Position numbers and translations under genes: made by a program
Source of the DNA: Paenibacillus sp. FSL R5-0766
GTDB lineage: Bacteria; Bacillota; Bacilli; Paenibacillales; Paenibacillaceae
Assembly: GCF_037971845.1 (NCBI RefSeq)
Contig: NZ_CP150227.1
Span: 3,162,001-3,226,000 of the forward strand
Reading direction: 5' to 3'
Length of the DNA: 64,000 nucleotides
The notes under the pieces: model-generated
Seen by the model: the letters and a program-made list of their open reading frames with translations, nothing else
Databases searched by the model: none
Told to the model about the DNA's origin: nothing
Part shown: positions 45,881 through 54,174 of the stretch, one piece after another
How the letters are laid out: each line of letters begins with the position of its first letter
Position numbering within the stretch: position 1 is the stretch's first letter

Positions 45881-46474
45881 ATGACTAACGTAATGACAAC
45901 AGAAGCACGGAAACAATGGAGCTGGATGAACGAGCCCGAAACCTGGTCCTATACCGATCAGGGAGGTGTGCTGGTGGAAGCGAAGGCGGACACCGACTTT
46001 TTCCAGGACCCTGCGGGTAAGCACATTCGTGCAACAGCACCATTCCTGTCCATGCCTGTACCTGAGGACTTCGAGATCACAACCCAGTTAACCGTGGATA
46101 TGAAAAATCAATATGATTCCGGATGTCTGATGGTGATGGCGGATGATCGTAACTGGTGCAAAATTTGTTTTGAGTATGATGGAAAAGCACCTACCATCGT
46201 GTCAGTGGTCACACGTGATGGTTCATCCGATGATTGCAATTCGGTGGAAGTCTCCGTACCTAATCCCTATCTGCGTATACGCAAAGTAGAGGGCTGCATA
46301 TCATTCTTTTATTCACCCGATGGGGATGAGTGGAAACTAATTCGTTATTTCGGCATGCCGTTACAAGGGGAACTTCGAGCTGGATTAGTTGTTCAGTCGC
46401 CGACTGGAACGGGCTGTACGTGTCACTTTTTATCCGTGAACGTTACTCATCCGGACTTGACCGCACGTTTCTAA
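45881..46474 (+). CDS. DUF1349 (concanavalin-like lectin/glucanase fold) protein
   Basis: A 197-aa protein. Family markers are WSWMNEPETWSY, DFFQDPAGKHIRATAPFLSMPVPEDFEITTQLTVDMKNQYDSGCLMVMADDRNWCKICFEYDGKAPTIVSVVTRDGSSDD, and ISFFYSPDGDEWKLIRYF. DUF1349 proteins have a jelly-roll fold and often stand in sugar-catabolic operons; their biochemical role is unclear. RBS GGGAGG at 45864-45869. The adjacent HAD gene begins 39 bases downstream. Confidence 0.88.
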   Translation: MTNVMTTEARKQWSWMNEPETWSYTDQGGVLVEAKADTDFFQDPAGKHIRATAPFLSMPVPEDFEITTQLTVDMKNQYDSGCLMVMADDRNWCKICFEYDGKAPTIVSVVTRDGSSDDCNSVEVSVPNPYLRIRKVEGCISFFYSPDGDEWKLIRYFGMPLQGELRAGLVVQSPTGTGCTCHFLSVNVTHPDLTARF

Positions 46475-46513
46475 TCCGCTCCCCTGGCCGATCACTGGAG
46501 GGAGAACAGGTTC

Positions 46514-47155
46514 ATGGTAAAAGCATTTATCTTTGATTTTGATGGACTCATTGTGGATACAGAGACACCTTGGTATTATGCGTTTCGGGATATTTATGAA
46601 GAGCACGGAGTTGAACTTGGTCTGGAGCTATGGTCGAAAAATGTGGGGACATCCTTTGAGGAATTTCATCCATTTCTGTATCTGGAGCAAGCGCTCCAAA
46701 AAAAGATAGATCATGATCATATCAAACTGCTCTCTGAACAAAAATACGAAGTCTATTTGGGACAGGCCACCATTCTTCCAGGGGTGTATGAATTGCTTCA
46801 GTCTGCGAAGGAAAAGGGGATTCAGCTTGCGGTTGCTTCCAGCTCTACACGGGACTGGGTGCATGGTTACTTGCAGAAATTGGGCATTTTCGATTATTTC
46901 ACAGTCGTTCATACATCCGAGGATGTGAAACGAGTGAAACCGGACCCTGAACTGTACCTTCTTGCTCTCCAGAGTCTTGGGATCGAGGCTTCCGAAGCGA
47001 TTGTGTTCGAAGACTCACCTAATGGCTTGAAGGCAGCCAATGCAGCAGGTATTCGTTGTATCATCGTGCCTAACGAGGTAACGCGTGGTCTGGAATTCGC
47101 CATGCATGAACTGCGGTTATCCTCGCTGGCCGAGATCGATATGGAGGCGCTTTAA
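46514..47155 (+). CDS. HAD-superfamily phosphatase / phosphoglucomutase-like hydrolase
   Basis: A 213-aa protein. Motif I is FIFDFDGLIVDTE (Asp8 nucleophile, Asp10 acid/base). Motif II is VASSSTRDW, the motif III Lys sits in KRVKPDPELYLLAL and motif IV is VFEDSPNGLKAA. An alpha-helical cap lies between motifs I and II, as in beta-phosphoglucomutase/2-deoxyglucose-6-phosphatase members. It is the last gene of the run and overlaps the minus-strand AraC gene by 4 bases tail to tail. A sugar-phosphate substrate is the likely one. Confidence 0.92.
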   Translation: MVKAFIFDFDGLIVDTETPWYYAFRDIYEEHGVELGLELWSKNVGTSFEEFHPFLYLEQALQKKIDHDHIKLLSEQKYEVYLGQATILPGVYELLQSAKEKGIQLAVASSSTRDWVHGYLQKLGIFDYFTVVHTSEDVKRVKPDPELYLLALQSLGIEASEAIVFEDSPNGLKAANAAGIRCIIVPNEVTRGLEFAMHELRLSSLAEIDMEAL

Positions 47156-47967
47156 TCCAGATACTGCTTGCGTAGCTCGATAGGGGAGATCCCTTCGTAT
47201 TTTTTGAACACTGATCCAAAGTAACTGGCACTGTTGAAACCAACGGCTTTGGCTATTTCATGAGCGGTAGTAGCGGCATTTTCGATGAGCATTTCCTTGG
47301 CTTTCAACAACCGATATCGCATCAGATACTCCAATGGAGTCATTTGAAATTCTTTTTTGAATATCCGATTCAGGTGCTGTTCGGTAACGTCCATCTGCTC
47401 AGCCAACATGGGGAGAGAGATATCCTGATGATAATTTTGTTTGATAAAAGTAATGAGTTCATCCAATCTTAATCGGGCATCAGAACGTTCGTAAGCACTA
47501 TAGCGTTCACCTTCAATGGTTAATCTGACCAAAAGCATGTACAGTAATGCGGATACGTGCCAGATCTGATCCTTGTGCCGGGACTGCAGCGCCAACGTAA
47601 TTTCACGCAACAGGATATGAAGCATTCCATCCGGCTTGAAGGCGCGCAGCTCCCCGATCTGCAAGGTATGCAAGAACCGTGGCAACAAATAGCCATTGAA
47701 AGACAGACAATCAAATCGTAATGAATCACTCAGATTGTGGTAACGGTAGGTTACCTCCGGGAACAAAATGAGAGCGGTCCCTTTTTTGATCGAAAATTCA
47801 TGATTCTTTGCTGCGATTCGCCCTGTTCCTCCGATGCACTGTACAATGCTGTAATCCCGTGAATGGTCGCTCCAATTCATCAATTCATCAACGGTCAACT
47901 GGTTTTGCCCTGTAATCATGAGCGGCATATCGGTATCCAGCGGATTCCCCATACTAGGTTTCGGCAT
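47152..47967 (-). CDS. AraC family transcriptional regulator
   Basis: A 271-aa regulator. The cupin-like N-terminal half has WSDHSRDYSIVQCIGGTGRIAAKNHEFSIKKGTALILFPEVTYRYHN. The DNA-binding half has DISLPMLAEQMDVTEQHLNRIFKKEF and TTAHEIAKAVGFNSASYFGSVFKKYEGISPIELRKQY, the two AraC helix-turn-helix motifs. RBS GAGGAAT precedes the ATG at 47965-47967. It faces the divergent FAD oxidoreductase gene (48264) and converges on the HAD gene, so it could control either. A cre-like site lies in the divergent region. Confidence 0.9.
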   Translation of the reverse strand: MPKPSMGNPLDTDMPLMITGQNQLTVDELMNWSDHSRDYSIVQCIGGTGRIAAKNHEFSIKKGTALILFPEVTYRYHNLSDSLRFDCLSFNGYLLPRFLHTLQIGELRAFKPDGMLHILLREITLALQSRHKDQIWHVSALLYMLLVRLTIEGERYSAYERSDARLRLDELITFIKQNYHQDISLPMLAEQMDVTEQHLNRIFKKEFQMTPLEYLMRYRLLKAKEMLIENAATTAHEIAKAVGFNSASYFGSVFKKYEGISPIELRKQYLD

Positions 47968-48093
47968 CGTCGTGTTATTCCTCTTTTCGTTAAAGGATCA
48001 TGTGCGTAAGTGGCGTGGTTACAGCGTTAAAAGAAACCTAGAAAGAATTATATTACATAAATGGAATAATTTTAATTGAATGACGGGCAATAT

Positions 48094-48107
48094 ATAAAAC
48101 GTTTTCA
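48094..48107. promoter_or_regulatory. cre-like site in the divergent AraC / oxidase region
   Basis: ATAAAACGTTTTCA; read on the minus strand it is TGAAAACGTTTTAT, 12 of 14 positions of the cre consensus. It is 127 bases upstream of the AraC start and 157 bases upstream of the oxidase start. The surrounding 296-base gap is otherwise AT-rich and non-coding. Confidence 0.35.
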
Positions 48108-48263
48108 TATAAATGCTTCAACGATTATTAATTGGATGAATGAGTATGAACTGTGGTCTGATCATCCTCTATTTATGGATCTAAAAGTATGGCCTGCCTT
48201 GCCAACAGAATGCGAAACGGTATACGCTATAAGGAATGAGTGATTAAAGAAAGGGATGCAAAC

Positions 48264-49406
48264 ATGAAGAAAGTCATCGTAGTCGGATCGGGTATTCTGG
48301 GGGCATCAACAGCCTATCAATTAGCCAAGCGGGGCGCAGAGGTAATCATCGTAGACCGAAAAGATATAGGGCAGGCTACGGATGCAGCTGCCGGTATCAT
48401 CTGTCCATGGCTGTCACAGCGACGTAATCAGGACTGGTATCAGCTTGCCAAGGCTGGTGCGCGGTTCTATCCTGGCATCATAGCGGAGCTTGAAGGCGAA
48501 GGAGAAACGGAAACTGGTTATGCTCAAGTGGGTGCGCTTAGTATTCATACGGATGTGGACAAAATTAACAAGATGGAAGAGCGGGCCCATCTACGCAAAG
48601 CAGATGCACCGGAGATTGGTGACATTACACCTCTTGATGCCAAAGAAACCCGTGATCGTTTTCCTCTACTGGATGAACGTTATCAATCGGTACATATCAG
48701 CGGTGCTGCACGTATAGATGGAAGGGCGCTGCGCGATGCCTTGATCCGGTCTGCACAGCGAAATGGAGCGGAAGTGATCCATGGAGACGCCATGCTTCAA
48801 TTCGAAGAAAATCGGGTCATTGGTGTGAGTGTTAATGATCAGAGTTTCCTGGCAGATGAAGTCGTTGTCTGTGCAGGTGCATGGGCCAACGAACTGCTGA
48901 AGCCACTCGGCATACACTTTAAAGTGCATTATCAAAAGGCACAAATTATGCATCTACATGTCACGGATGGGGAGGATACAGGCCGCTGGCCTGTGATCAT
49001 GCCACCTTCTGACCAATATCTGCTGGCCTTTGATCAACAGAAGATTGTGATTGGTGCCACTCATGAAAATGATGTGGAAGGTTACGATACAAGAGTAACT
49101 GCAGGGGGCATGCAGGAAGTTTTGAATAAAGGTCTGGAACTGGCACCGGGGCTAGCCAATAGCACATTCCAAGAAGTAAGGGTTGGGTTCCGTCCGTTCA
49201 CACCTGGCTTTCTACCAGTAATGGGGGGTGTTCCAGGATGGCAAGGTCTGATTACCGCAAATGGACTTGGAGCCTCTGGATTGACCATGGGTCCTTTTAT
49301 CGGGAGTCAACTGGCGAAACTAGCTCTCGGCATGGAGCTGGATATCGATATTGAGCCCTACACTGTTGGCAAAGCAATGGATGAAATTGAAAGAGGTGAG
49401 TCATGA
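48264..49406 (+). CDS. FAD-dependent oxidoreductase (DadA / glycine oxidase type)
   Basis: A 380-aa flavoprotein. ATG 48264 is preferred, with AAAGGGATG at 48250-48258; a GTG at 48240 is in frame. The FAD-binding motif is KKVIVVGSGILGASTAYQLAKRGAEVIIVDR. ATDAAAGIICPWLSQRRNQDWYQLA and the C-terminal VRVGFRPFTPGFLPVMGGVPGWQGLITANGLGASGLTMGPF are typical of the DAO family. It oxidises an amine or D-amino acid. The next gene overlaps by 4 bases. Confidence 0.92.
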   Translation: MKKVIVVGSGILGASTAYQLAKRGAEVIIVDRKDIGQATDAAAGIICPWLSQRRNQDWYQLAKAGARFYPGIIAELEGEGETETGYAQVGALSIHTDVDKINKMEERAHLRKADAPEIGDITPLDAKETRDRFPLLDERYQSVHISGAARIDGRALRDALIRSAQRNGAEVIHGDAMLQFEENRVIGVSVNDQSFLADEVVVCAGAWANELLKPLGIHFKVHYQKAQIMHLHVTDGEDTGRWPVIMPPSDQYLLAFDQQKIVIGATHENDVEGYDTRVTAGGMQEVLNKGLELAPGLANSTFQEVRVGFRPFTPGFLPVMGGVPGWQGLITANGLGASGLTMGPFIGSQLAKLALGMELDIDIEPYTVGKAMDEIERGES

Positions 49407-49690
49407 CATATTCACAACGTGTATCCGCTGGAGCGAACTCGTCCGATATCGTATATCTGGAGCATCAGATCGGTACGACAAAAGAAAAACTGCGCATAGC
49501 TTTGGAGAAACAAGAAACATACAAAAGCGAATTGTCGGAATTGAAGTCATCACTAATCAGGAATGTATCCGAAGACAATTCTGAAGAGCAAGTCTTAATG
49601 GAGAAGGCAAGCCAAACGAAGAACTTGATTGAAACCCTGTCTCAACAACTGGAGCAACTACAGGAAGCATTAGCGAAACTAGGCGATTGA
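49403..49690 (+). CDS. Short coiled-coil protein of unknown function
   Basis: A 95-aa soluble protein, translationally coupled to the oxidase by an ATGA overlap. From residue 15 almost all of it is heptad-patterned and charged (IVYLEHQIGTTKEKLRIALEKQ, KNLIETLSQQLEQLQEALAKL), predicting one or two long coiled-coil helices. No family was recognised. The terminator follows at 49754. Confidence 0.75.
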   Translation: MTYSQRVSAGANSSDIVYLEHQIGTTKEKLRIALEKQETYKSELSELKSSLIRNVSEDNSEEQVLMEKASQTKNLIETLSQQLEQLQEALAKLGD

Positions 49691-49753
49691 TCGACTCGTA
49701 TGGATTATCTCTCTGAGACATCGACAGAAATAATATACGATACGTATAAAACG

Positions 49754-49780
49754 AAAACCCCTTATATTAAGGGGTTTTTC
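49754..49780 (+). terminator. Terminator after the oxidase operon
   Basis: AAAACCCCTTA-ta-TTAAGGGGTTTT forms an 11-bp stem that ends in the T run. Confidence 0.9.
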
Positions 49781-49905
49781 TGATTTTGTTCAAATGGTTT
49801 ATATCAATAAATGAACTCATGGTATAAAATGGAATCAGGTGCTGAACTGTCAATTCAGGTACCCATGTAACCAATCACGAAACTATGCTGAGAGGTGGAT
49901 TCCAA

Positions 49906-51138
49906 ATGTATAAAGAAGTGATACGTGTTGAGGACATCACGGGGTTTCAGTCCAGATCTGAAGAGTTTTTCCCACTTCACTGGTTTCGAAAAATGCTGTC
50001 CGAGCATCCTGTGTACTATCACGAAGATACAGACACCTGGAATGTGTTCAGATACGATGATGTGAAGCAGGTTCTCAGTAATCATGAGTATTTTTCAGCC
50101 GAAGGAACCCGGACAACCATTGCCGTTGGAGCAAAGAACAATGAAGGTACACCTCCAGACAAATTAAACATATCAAGTATCGATCCTCCCCGTCATCAAA
50201 AAAGTCGTTCGTTGTTATCGGCTGCTTTTACACCGCGTAGTCTGAAAAACTGGGAGCCACGAATTCGCAACATTGCAGAGCAGCTGGTAGCCGATATTGA
50301 GCCGAATACGACCATTGATATCGTACAAGCATTAGCTGCTCCGCTGCCTTCCATGGTGATGGCGGATCTGCTCGGCATCCCTCTTACAGACAGCCATCGC
50401 TTCAAGAACTGGGTAGATATTCTGTTTCAACCCACCAATCCAAAGACGGCTGAAGAGAGTGAACTGAAAAAACAAACTGCCGCGCAAGAGTATTATCAAT
50501 TCCTGTATCCTATTGTGGTTCATAAACGGACTCATCCTGGTGAGGATATCATTACCGATCTGTTAAATGTCGATGTTGAAGGTGAAAAGTTCACGGAGGA
50601 TGAGGTTGTTCGCACGACCATGCTTCTGCTCGGAGCCGGCATAGAGACAACGAGTCATATGGTTTCAAATACGTTCTATTCCTTCCTCTACGATGACCCG
50701 AGCTTGTATGGCCAACTCAGGCAGAGCCCCGAATGGGTTCCGCTCGCAGTGGAAGAAATGCTTCGTTATAGGTTCCATAATGCCAAGCGGCATCGGACAG
50801 TAAAGCAGGATAATCAACTGCTCGGAGTGGATTTGAAAAAAGGAGATGTTGTCATCTCCTGGATGAGTGCAGCCAATATGGATGAGCAGATGTTTGAAGA
50901 CCCCTTTGAGCTGAATATTCATCGTCGTAATAACAAAAGACATCTTACCTTTGGTAATGGCCCACACTTTTGTCTAGGGGCCCCGCTGGCAAGAATGGAA
51001 CTCAGCATTGCCTTGACAGAATTTGTGGAGAAGATTGCTCGGATTGAACCGGTGGAGTCCTTTGATCTGGAGAATAATCTGGCCACGTCAGCTCCGGGGC
51101 AGTCGTTGACCCATCTGCCAGTGAAGATCGTTGGGTAG
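49906..51138 (+). CDS. Cytochrome P450 (CYP107/CYP109-like)
   Basis: A 410-aa soluble P450. ATG 49906 is chosen because AGAGGTGG (49891-49898) sits 7 bases upstream. The I-helix is LLLGAGIETTSHMV (oxygen-binding A-G-x-E-T-T), the ExxR helix lies in VPLAVEEMLRYRF, and the haem loop is FGNGPHFCLGAPLARMEL, with axial Cys356. SIDPPRHQKSRSLLSAAFTPR gives the C-helix. It hydroxylates a small lipophilic molecule. No ferredoxin or reductase gene is adjacent, so electrons come from elsewhere. It ends at the bidirectional terminator shared with the exporter gene. Confidence 0.95.
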   Translation: MYKEVIRVEDITGFQSRSEEFFPLHWFRKMLSEHPVYYHEDTDTWNVFRYDDVKQVLSNHEYFSAEGTRTTIAVGAKNNEGTPPDKLNISSIDPPRHQKSRSLLSAAFTPRSLKNWEPRIRNIAEQLVADIEPNTTIDIVQALAAPLPSMVMADLLGIPLTDSHRFKNWVDILFQPTNPKTAEESELKKQTAAQEYYQFLYPIVVHKRTHPGEDIITDLLNVDVEGEKFTEDEVVRTTMLLLGAGIETTSHMVSNTFYSFLYDDPSLYGQLRQSPEWVPLAVEEMLRYRFHNAKRHRTVKQDNQLLGVDLKKGDVVISWMSAANMDEQMFEDPFELNIHRRNNKRHLTFGNGPHFCLGAPLARMELSIALTEFVEKIARIEPVESFDLENNLATSAPGQSLTHLPVKIVG

Positions 51139-51168
51139 AAGAGAGGTTCATACGGAGGATACAAACGA

Positions 51169-51209
51169 AAAGCGGCAGATCAGACGTATACGTCTAGATC
51201 TGCCGCTTT
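51169..51209. terminator. Bidirectional terminator between the P450 and exporter genes
   Basis: AAAGCGGCAGATC at 51169-51181 and GATCTGCCGCTTT at 51197-51209 pair perfectly; the loop is itself the palindrome AGACGTATACGTCT. Both flanks end in A/T tracts, serving both converging genes. Confidence 0.85.
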
Positions 51210-51239
51210 GTTATGCAGGCAAGTATGAAGCTGGACACC

Positions 51240-52739
51240 TTAATATGAATTCATGGAAATTTTTTGTCTTACCACCTGTTTGATTTCTTCCTCTTTGGCT
51301 TGTTTGGTGCGTTTGATAAAGAAGGAAAGGACCAATCCCACAACAGCGATACCGATGATAACAACATAAGCATCATTGATACCCTGGATCATGGATTCTG
51401 TAGCAAGCTGTTTTTGACTGAGACCATTGGCTGCACCAGTCGCCATCATATCCTGTACGTGTGCCGTTGTACGGGAGGTCATGACACTTACGAGTAATGA
51501 AGTACCTACAGCACCAGCCACTTGTCTGACGGTGTTGGAGATAGCTGTACCGTGTGCACCAAGTCTTGGTGGCAGTTGGTTAAGTCCCGCAGTCTGAATC
51601 GGCATCATGAGCAGAGCCATACCAATTCGGCGGCCGGTAGACATCAATACCAGGTAACCATAACTGGTTGAATCCGTTAAGTCGATGAAACCAATTGTTG
51701 TTACGATGGTGATCACCATCCCGATAACAGCGAGCCATTTCGCTCCAAATCGGTCAAACAATTTTCCAGCTACTGGCATTAGGAAGCCCATGACAAGCGC
51801 ACCTGGCAGAAGCAATAATCCGGACTCCAGTGCAGTGTAACCACGTGCGTTCTGGAGATACAAGGGAAGCAACATCATGTCAGCATACATGATCATTGTA
51901 ATCGCGATACTGATGACCGTGGTCAGGGAGAACATATTGTACTTGAAAGCCCGCAGATCAAGCAGCGGAGTTTCAGACACGAGCTGACGCCATGTAAACA
52001 GGGCAAGCGAAACGATTCCAGCCGCAATGCAGATAAGAACTTCTGCACTTGACCATCCCAGACTTCCTGCTCTGCTGAAACCATAGAGTAATGCGCCAAA
52101 TCCGATCGTGGAGAGCACCACACTGATTGTGTCGAACTTTGTGTTGACCCGTTCGGATACATTCTTCAGGTATACAAACGCAAAAGCAATGACAATAAGA
52201 GTTAAGGGAATCATGCCATAGAACATCGTTTGCCAAGAGTAGTTCTCGAGGATATAACCGGCAAGGGTAGGCCCGATTGCAGGGGCAAAAATGATGGCAA
52301 AACCAACCATACCCATTGCAGATCCTCGTTTTTCAGGAGCAAACAAGGTCAAAATAACGTGCATCAAGAGCGGCATGATAATGCCGGCACCCGCTGCTTG
52401 AATCATACGTCCTGTCAGTAATGTGCCAAAGTTATCTGCAAGAGCAGATACGATGGTACCAATCAGGAAAATAAACATGGAAGCTTGGAATAATTGCTTG
52501 GTTGAAAAGCGTTGCATGAAGTAGGCCGTGATCGGGATAAGCACCCCGTTCACCAGCATGTAACCTGTCGTTAACCATTGTGCTGTTGCCGCGGAGATAT
52601 TAAAATCACCCATCAGTTCCGGTGTAGCGACACTCATGATCGTTTGATTCAACGTTGCAAGGAAGGCTCCCAAAATCATGATAAACAGGATGGGGCCTTT
52701 CTTTACGGATAATTCTTCTTGTACTCTAGCCTGACTCAA
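51240..52739 (-). CDS. MFS drug exporter, LmrB/EmrB type (DHA2, 14 TM)
   Basis: A 499-aa membrane protein. Motifs GAFLATLNQTIMSVATPELMGDFNISAATAQWLTTGYMLVNGVLIPITAYFMQRF, RMIQAAGAGIIMPLLMHVI and GMVGFAIIFAPAIGPTLAGYIL (motif C, antiporter signature) are typical of the EmrB/QacA branch; the length and start match LmrB of B. subtilis. It exports drugs such as lincosamides in known members. It is divergent from the TetR gene at 52962, with two dyads between them, the usual LmrA/LmrB arrangement. Confidence 0.92.
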   Translation of the reverse strand: MSQARVQEELSVKKGPILFIMILGAFLATLNQTIMSVATPELMGDFNISAATAQWLTTGYMLVNGVLIPITAYFMQRFSTKQLFQASMFIFLIGTIVSALADNFGTLLTGRMIQAAGAGIIMPLLMHVILTLFAPEKRGSAMGMVGFAIIFAPAIGPTLAGYILENYSWQTMFYGMIPLTLIVIAFAFVYLKNVSERVNTKFDTISVVLSTIGFGALLYGFSRAGSLGWSSAEVLICIAAGIVSLALFTWRQLVSETPLLDLRAFKYNMFSLTTVISIAITMIMYADMMLLPLYLQNARGYTALESGLLLLPGALVMGFLMPVAGKLFDRFGAKWLAVIGMVITIVTTIGFIDLTDSTSYGYLVLMSTGRRIGMALLMMPIQTAGLNQLPPRLGAHGTAISNTVRQVAGAVGTSLLVSVMTSRTTAHVQDMMATGAANGLSQKQLATESMIQGINDAYVVIIGIAVVGLVLSFFIKRTKQAKEEEIKQVVRQKISMNSY

Positions 52740-52775
52740 TCCTTTTCATCCTTTCAATCCACACGTGACTAAATT

Positions 52776-52789
52776 TACAACATGTTGTA
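52776..52789. promoter_or_regulatory. 14-bp perfect palindrome upstream of the exporter
   Basis: TACAACATGTTGTA, 37 bases upstream of the exporter start. It is the best candidate operator for the divergent TetR repressor on the exporter side. Confidence 0.55.
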
Positions 52790-52860
52790 TAGTTTACATT
52801 GTATTTATTGAATTATATACATATTCGGACAGATTACAATTTACGTTATGACGTGTTTTC

Positions 52861-52914
52861 GTCGTTTATTTTACAAATAAAATGAATTTGTTGTGTAAAT
52901 CAAAAATAAACGAC
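52861..52914. promoter_or_regulatory. 12-bp inverted repeat near the TetR promoter
   Basis: GTCGTTTATTTT (52861-52872) and AAAATAAACGAC (52903-52914) match perfectly in inverse with 30 bases between. The AT-rich spacer could hold the TetR-gene promoter. Arms this far apart suggest two bound dimers or a DNA loop. Confidence 0.45.
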
Positions 52915-52961
52915 TGTTTGTTTAAAATTGTAATGTTTAAAATCTGATGGGAGGGATACAC

Positions 52962-53567
52962 GTGAAAGACGAGAAGAAATCAGCCGTGGACCCAAGAATA
53001 TTGCGAACACGTCAGTTAATTCGAGGTGCATTTGTTGAATTGCTGCAGGAAATGGATATTGAGAAGTTGTCAGTCAACAAAATTGCCGAACGAGCGACAA
53101 TCAATCGGGTAACCTTCTACCTGCACTATCGTGATATTACGGATATGATGGAGAAGATGGCGGATGAGATGATTGAGCATATTGAACGGATCGTGGATGA
53201 ATATGCCCCTCATTTTGAGAAACAAAGAACGGAAGAGTCTTGGCCTGTTCTAGTCAAGTTACTGGAGCATTTTGCAGAGAACGCCTCGTTCTATCAGGTG
53301 GTTCTTGCTACAAAACGCACACCGATTTTTACCGAACGACTGCTCAAATTGTTAAGTACGCTGGTCAAAGCTAAGATTGATCGGGTAGAGATGGAAGATG
53401 AACTCGAAGAATCCGGCATTCACAAAGAGATTGCAATCTGGTACGGTTCTTCGGCCCTTATTGGAACCATCGTTGCCTGGTTGCGTAATGATATGCCATA
53501 TTCACCACATTTCCTGGCGAAACAATTCTCGTTGATTCGCTCGTACTCTTATAATGACCTGATATAA
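52962..53567 (+). CDS. TetR/AcrR family regulator
   Basis: About 201 residues. GTG 52962 is favoured because GGGAGGG (52949-52955) is 6 bases upstream; ATG 52947 would overlap it. The N-terminus TRQLIRGAFVELLQEMDIEKLSVNKIAERATINRVTFYLHYRDITDMMEKM is a TetR helix-turn-helix. The C-terminal part resembles the TetR_C_8 type found beside many exporter genes. It is divergent from the LmrB-type exporter, the presumed target. Confidence 0.9.
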   Translation: MKDEKKSAVDPRILRTRQLIRGAFVELLQEMDIEKLSVNKIAERATINRVTFYLHYRDITDMMEKMADEMIEHIERIVDEYAPHFEKQRTEESWPVLVKLLEHFAENASFYQVVLATKRTPIFTERLLKLLSTLVKAKIDRVEMEDELEESGIHKEIAIWYGSSALIGTIVAWLRNDMPYSPHFLAKQFSLIRSYSYNDLI

Positions 53568-53612
53568 TCATGCTACAATTGCACCTAACGTTAATAGAGG
53601 AGGGATAATGTG

Positions 53613-54146
53613 ATGAAATATAGTGCAGAACGTATCTATGTGAGATTTTGGAATGTGGATGATGCTTCATTGCTTCTGGATTTACAGGTTCGCAACCGTG
53701 CGGAAATCGAGAACATATCAGCAAGTGATCGGGACGAGTCTTTCTACAGCTTGGAAGGGCAAAGGTCACTCATTGAGAGCTGGAACAAGAAGAGAGAAGA
53801 AGGAAATCGCTATTCTTTTGGTATTTTTCTACATACAACGGATGAACTCGTCGGTGAAATTTCTTTGTTTGAGATCATACTGGATTCTACCCCAAAATGG
53901 ATCGTTGGTTATGTGACGGATACTCTGCATCAAGGAAAAGGATATATGAGCGAAGCCCTGCAATGTGTAATGGAATTTGCCAAACACGAAACTGAAATTA
54001 ATCGAATCGAAGCTGGCGCTGTGCCCGATAATACAGGTTCCATCCGTGTCCTTCAAAAAGCAGGATTTAAGGAGAATGGGTCACAGCCTGTGCCAATCCA
54101 GGGAACGTTGAAAGAACATATGATGTTTGCTGTGGATATACTATAA
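53613..54146 (+). CDS. GNAT family N-acetyltransferase (RimJ/RimL type)
   Basis: A 177-aa protein; ATG 53613 (or GTG 53610) follows GAGGAGGGA (53597-53605). Family markers are IYVRFWNVDDASLLLDLQVRNR, FGIFLHTTDELVGEISLFEI, IVGYVTDTLHQGKGYMSEALQCVMEFA (acetyl-CoA loop) and VPDNTGSIRVLQKAGFKENG. It acetylates a protein N-terminus or small amine. It lies immediately upstream of the response-regulator gene, 28 bases from that start. Confidence 0.9.
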   Translation: MKYSAERIYVRFWNVDDASLLLDLQVRNRAEIENISASDRDESFYSLEGQRSLIESWNKKREEGNRYSFGIFLHTTDELVGEISLFEIILDSTPKWIVGYVTDTLHQGKGYMSEALQCVMEFAKHETEINRIEAGAVPDNTGSIRVLQKAGFKENGSQPVPIQGTLKEHMMFAVDIL

Positions 54147-54150
54147 GCAA

Positions 54151-54168
54151 GAACGGAGAGGACAGAAA
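54151..54168 (+). repeat. 18-bp copy of the palindromic-element border
   Basis: GAACGGAGAGGACAGAAA, identical to 24349-24366 inside the 193-bp palindromic element. Here it supplies the ribosome site (GGAGAGGA) of the response-regulator gene. It may be a relic or a shared regulatory sequence. Confidence 0.5.
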
Positions 54169-54174
54169 AAACAT

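Noticed and set aside
49906..53567. P450, exporter and TetR as one biosynthetic or resistance cluster
   Set aside because: The P450 converges on the exporter gene and is separated by a bidirectional terminator; only exporter and TetR are clearly linked.
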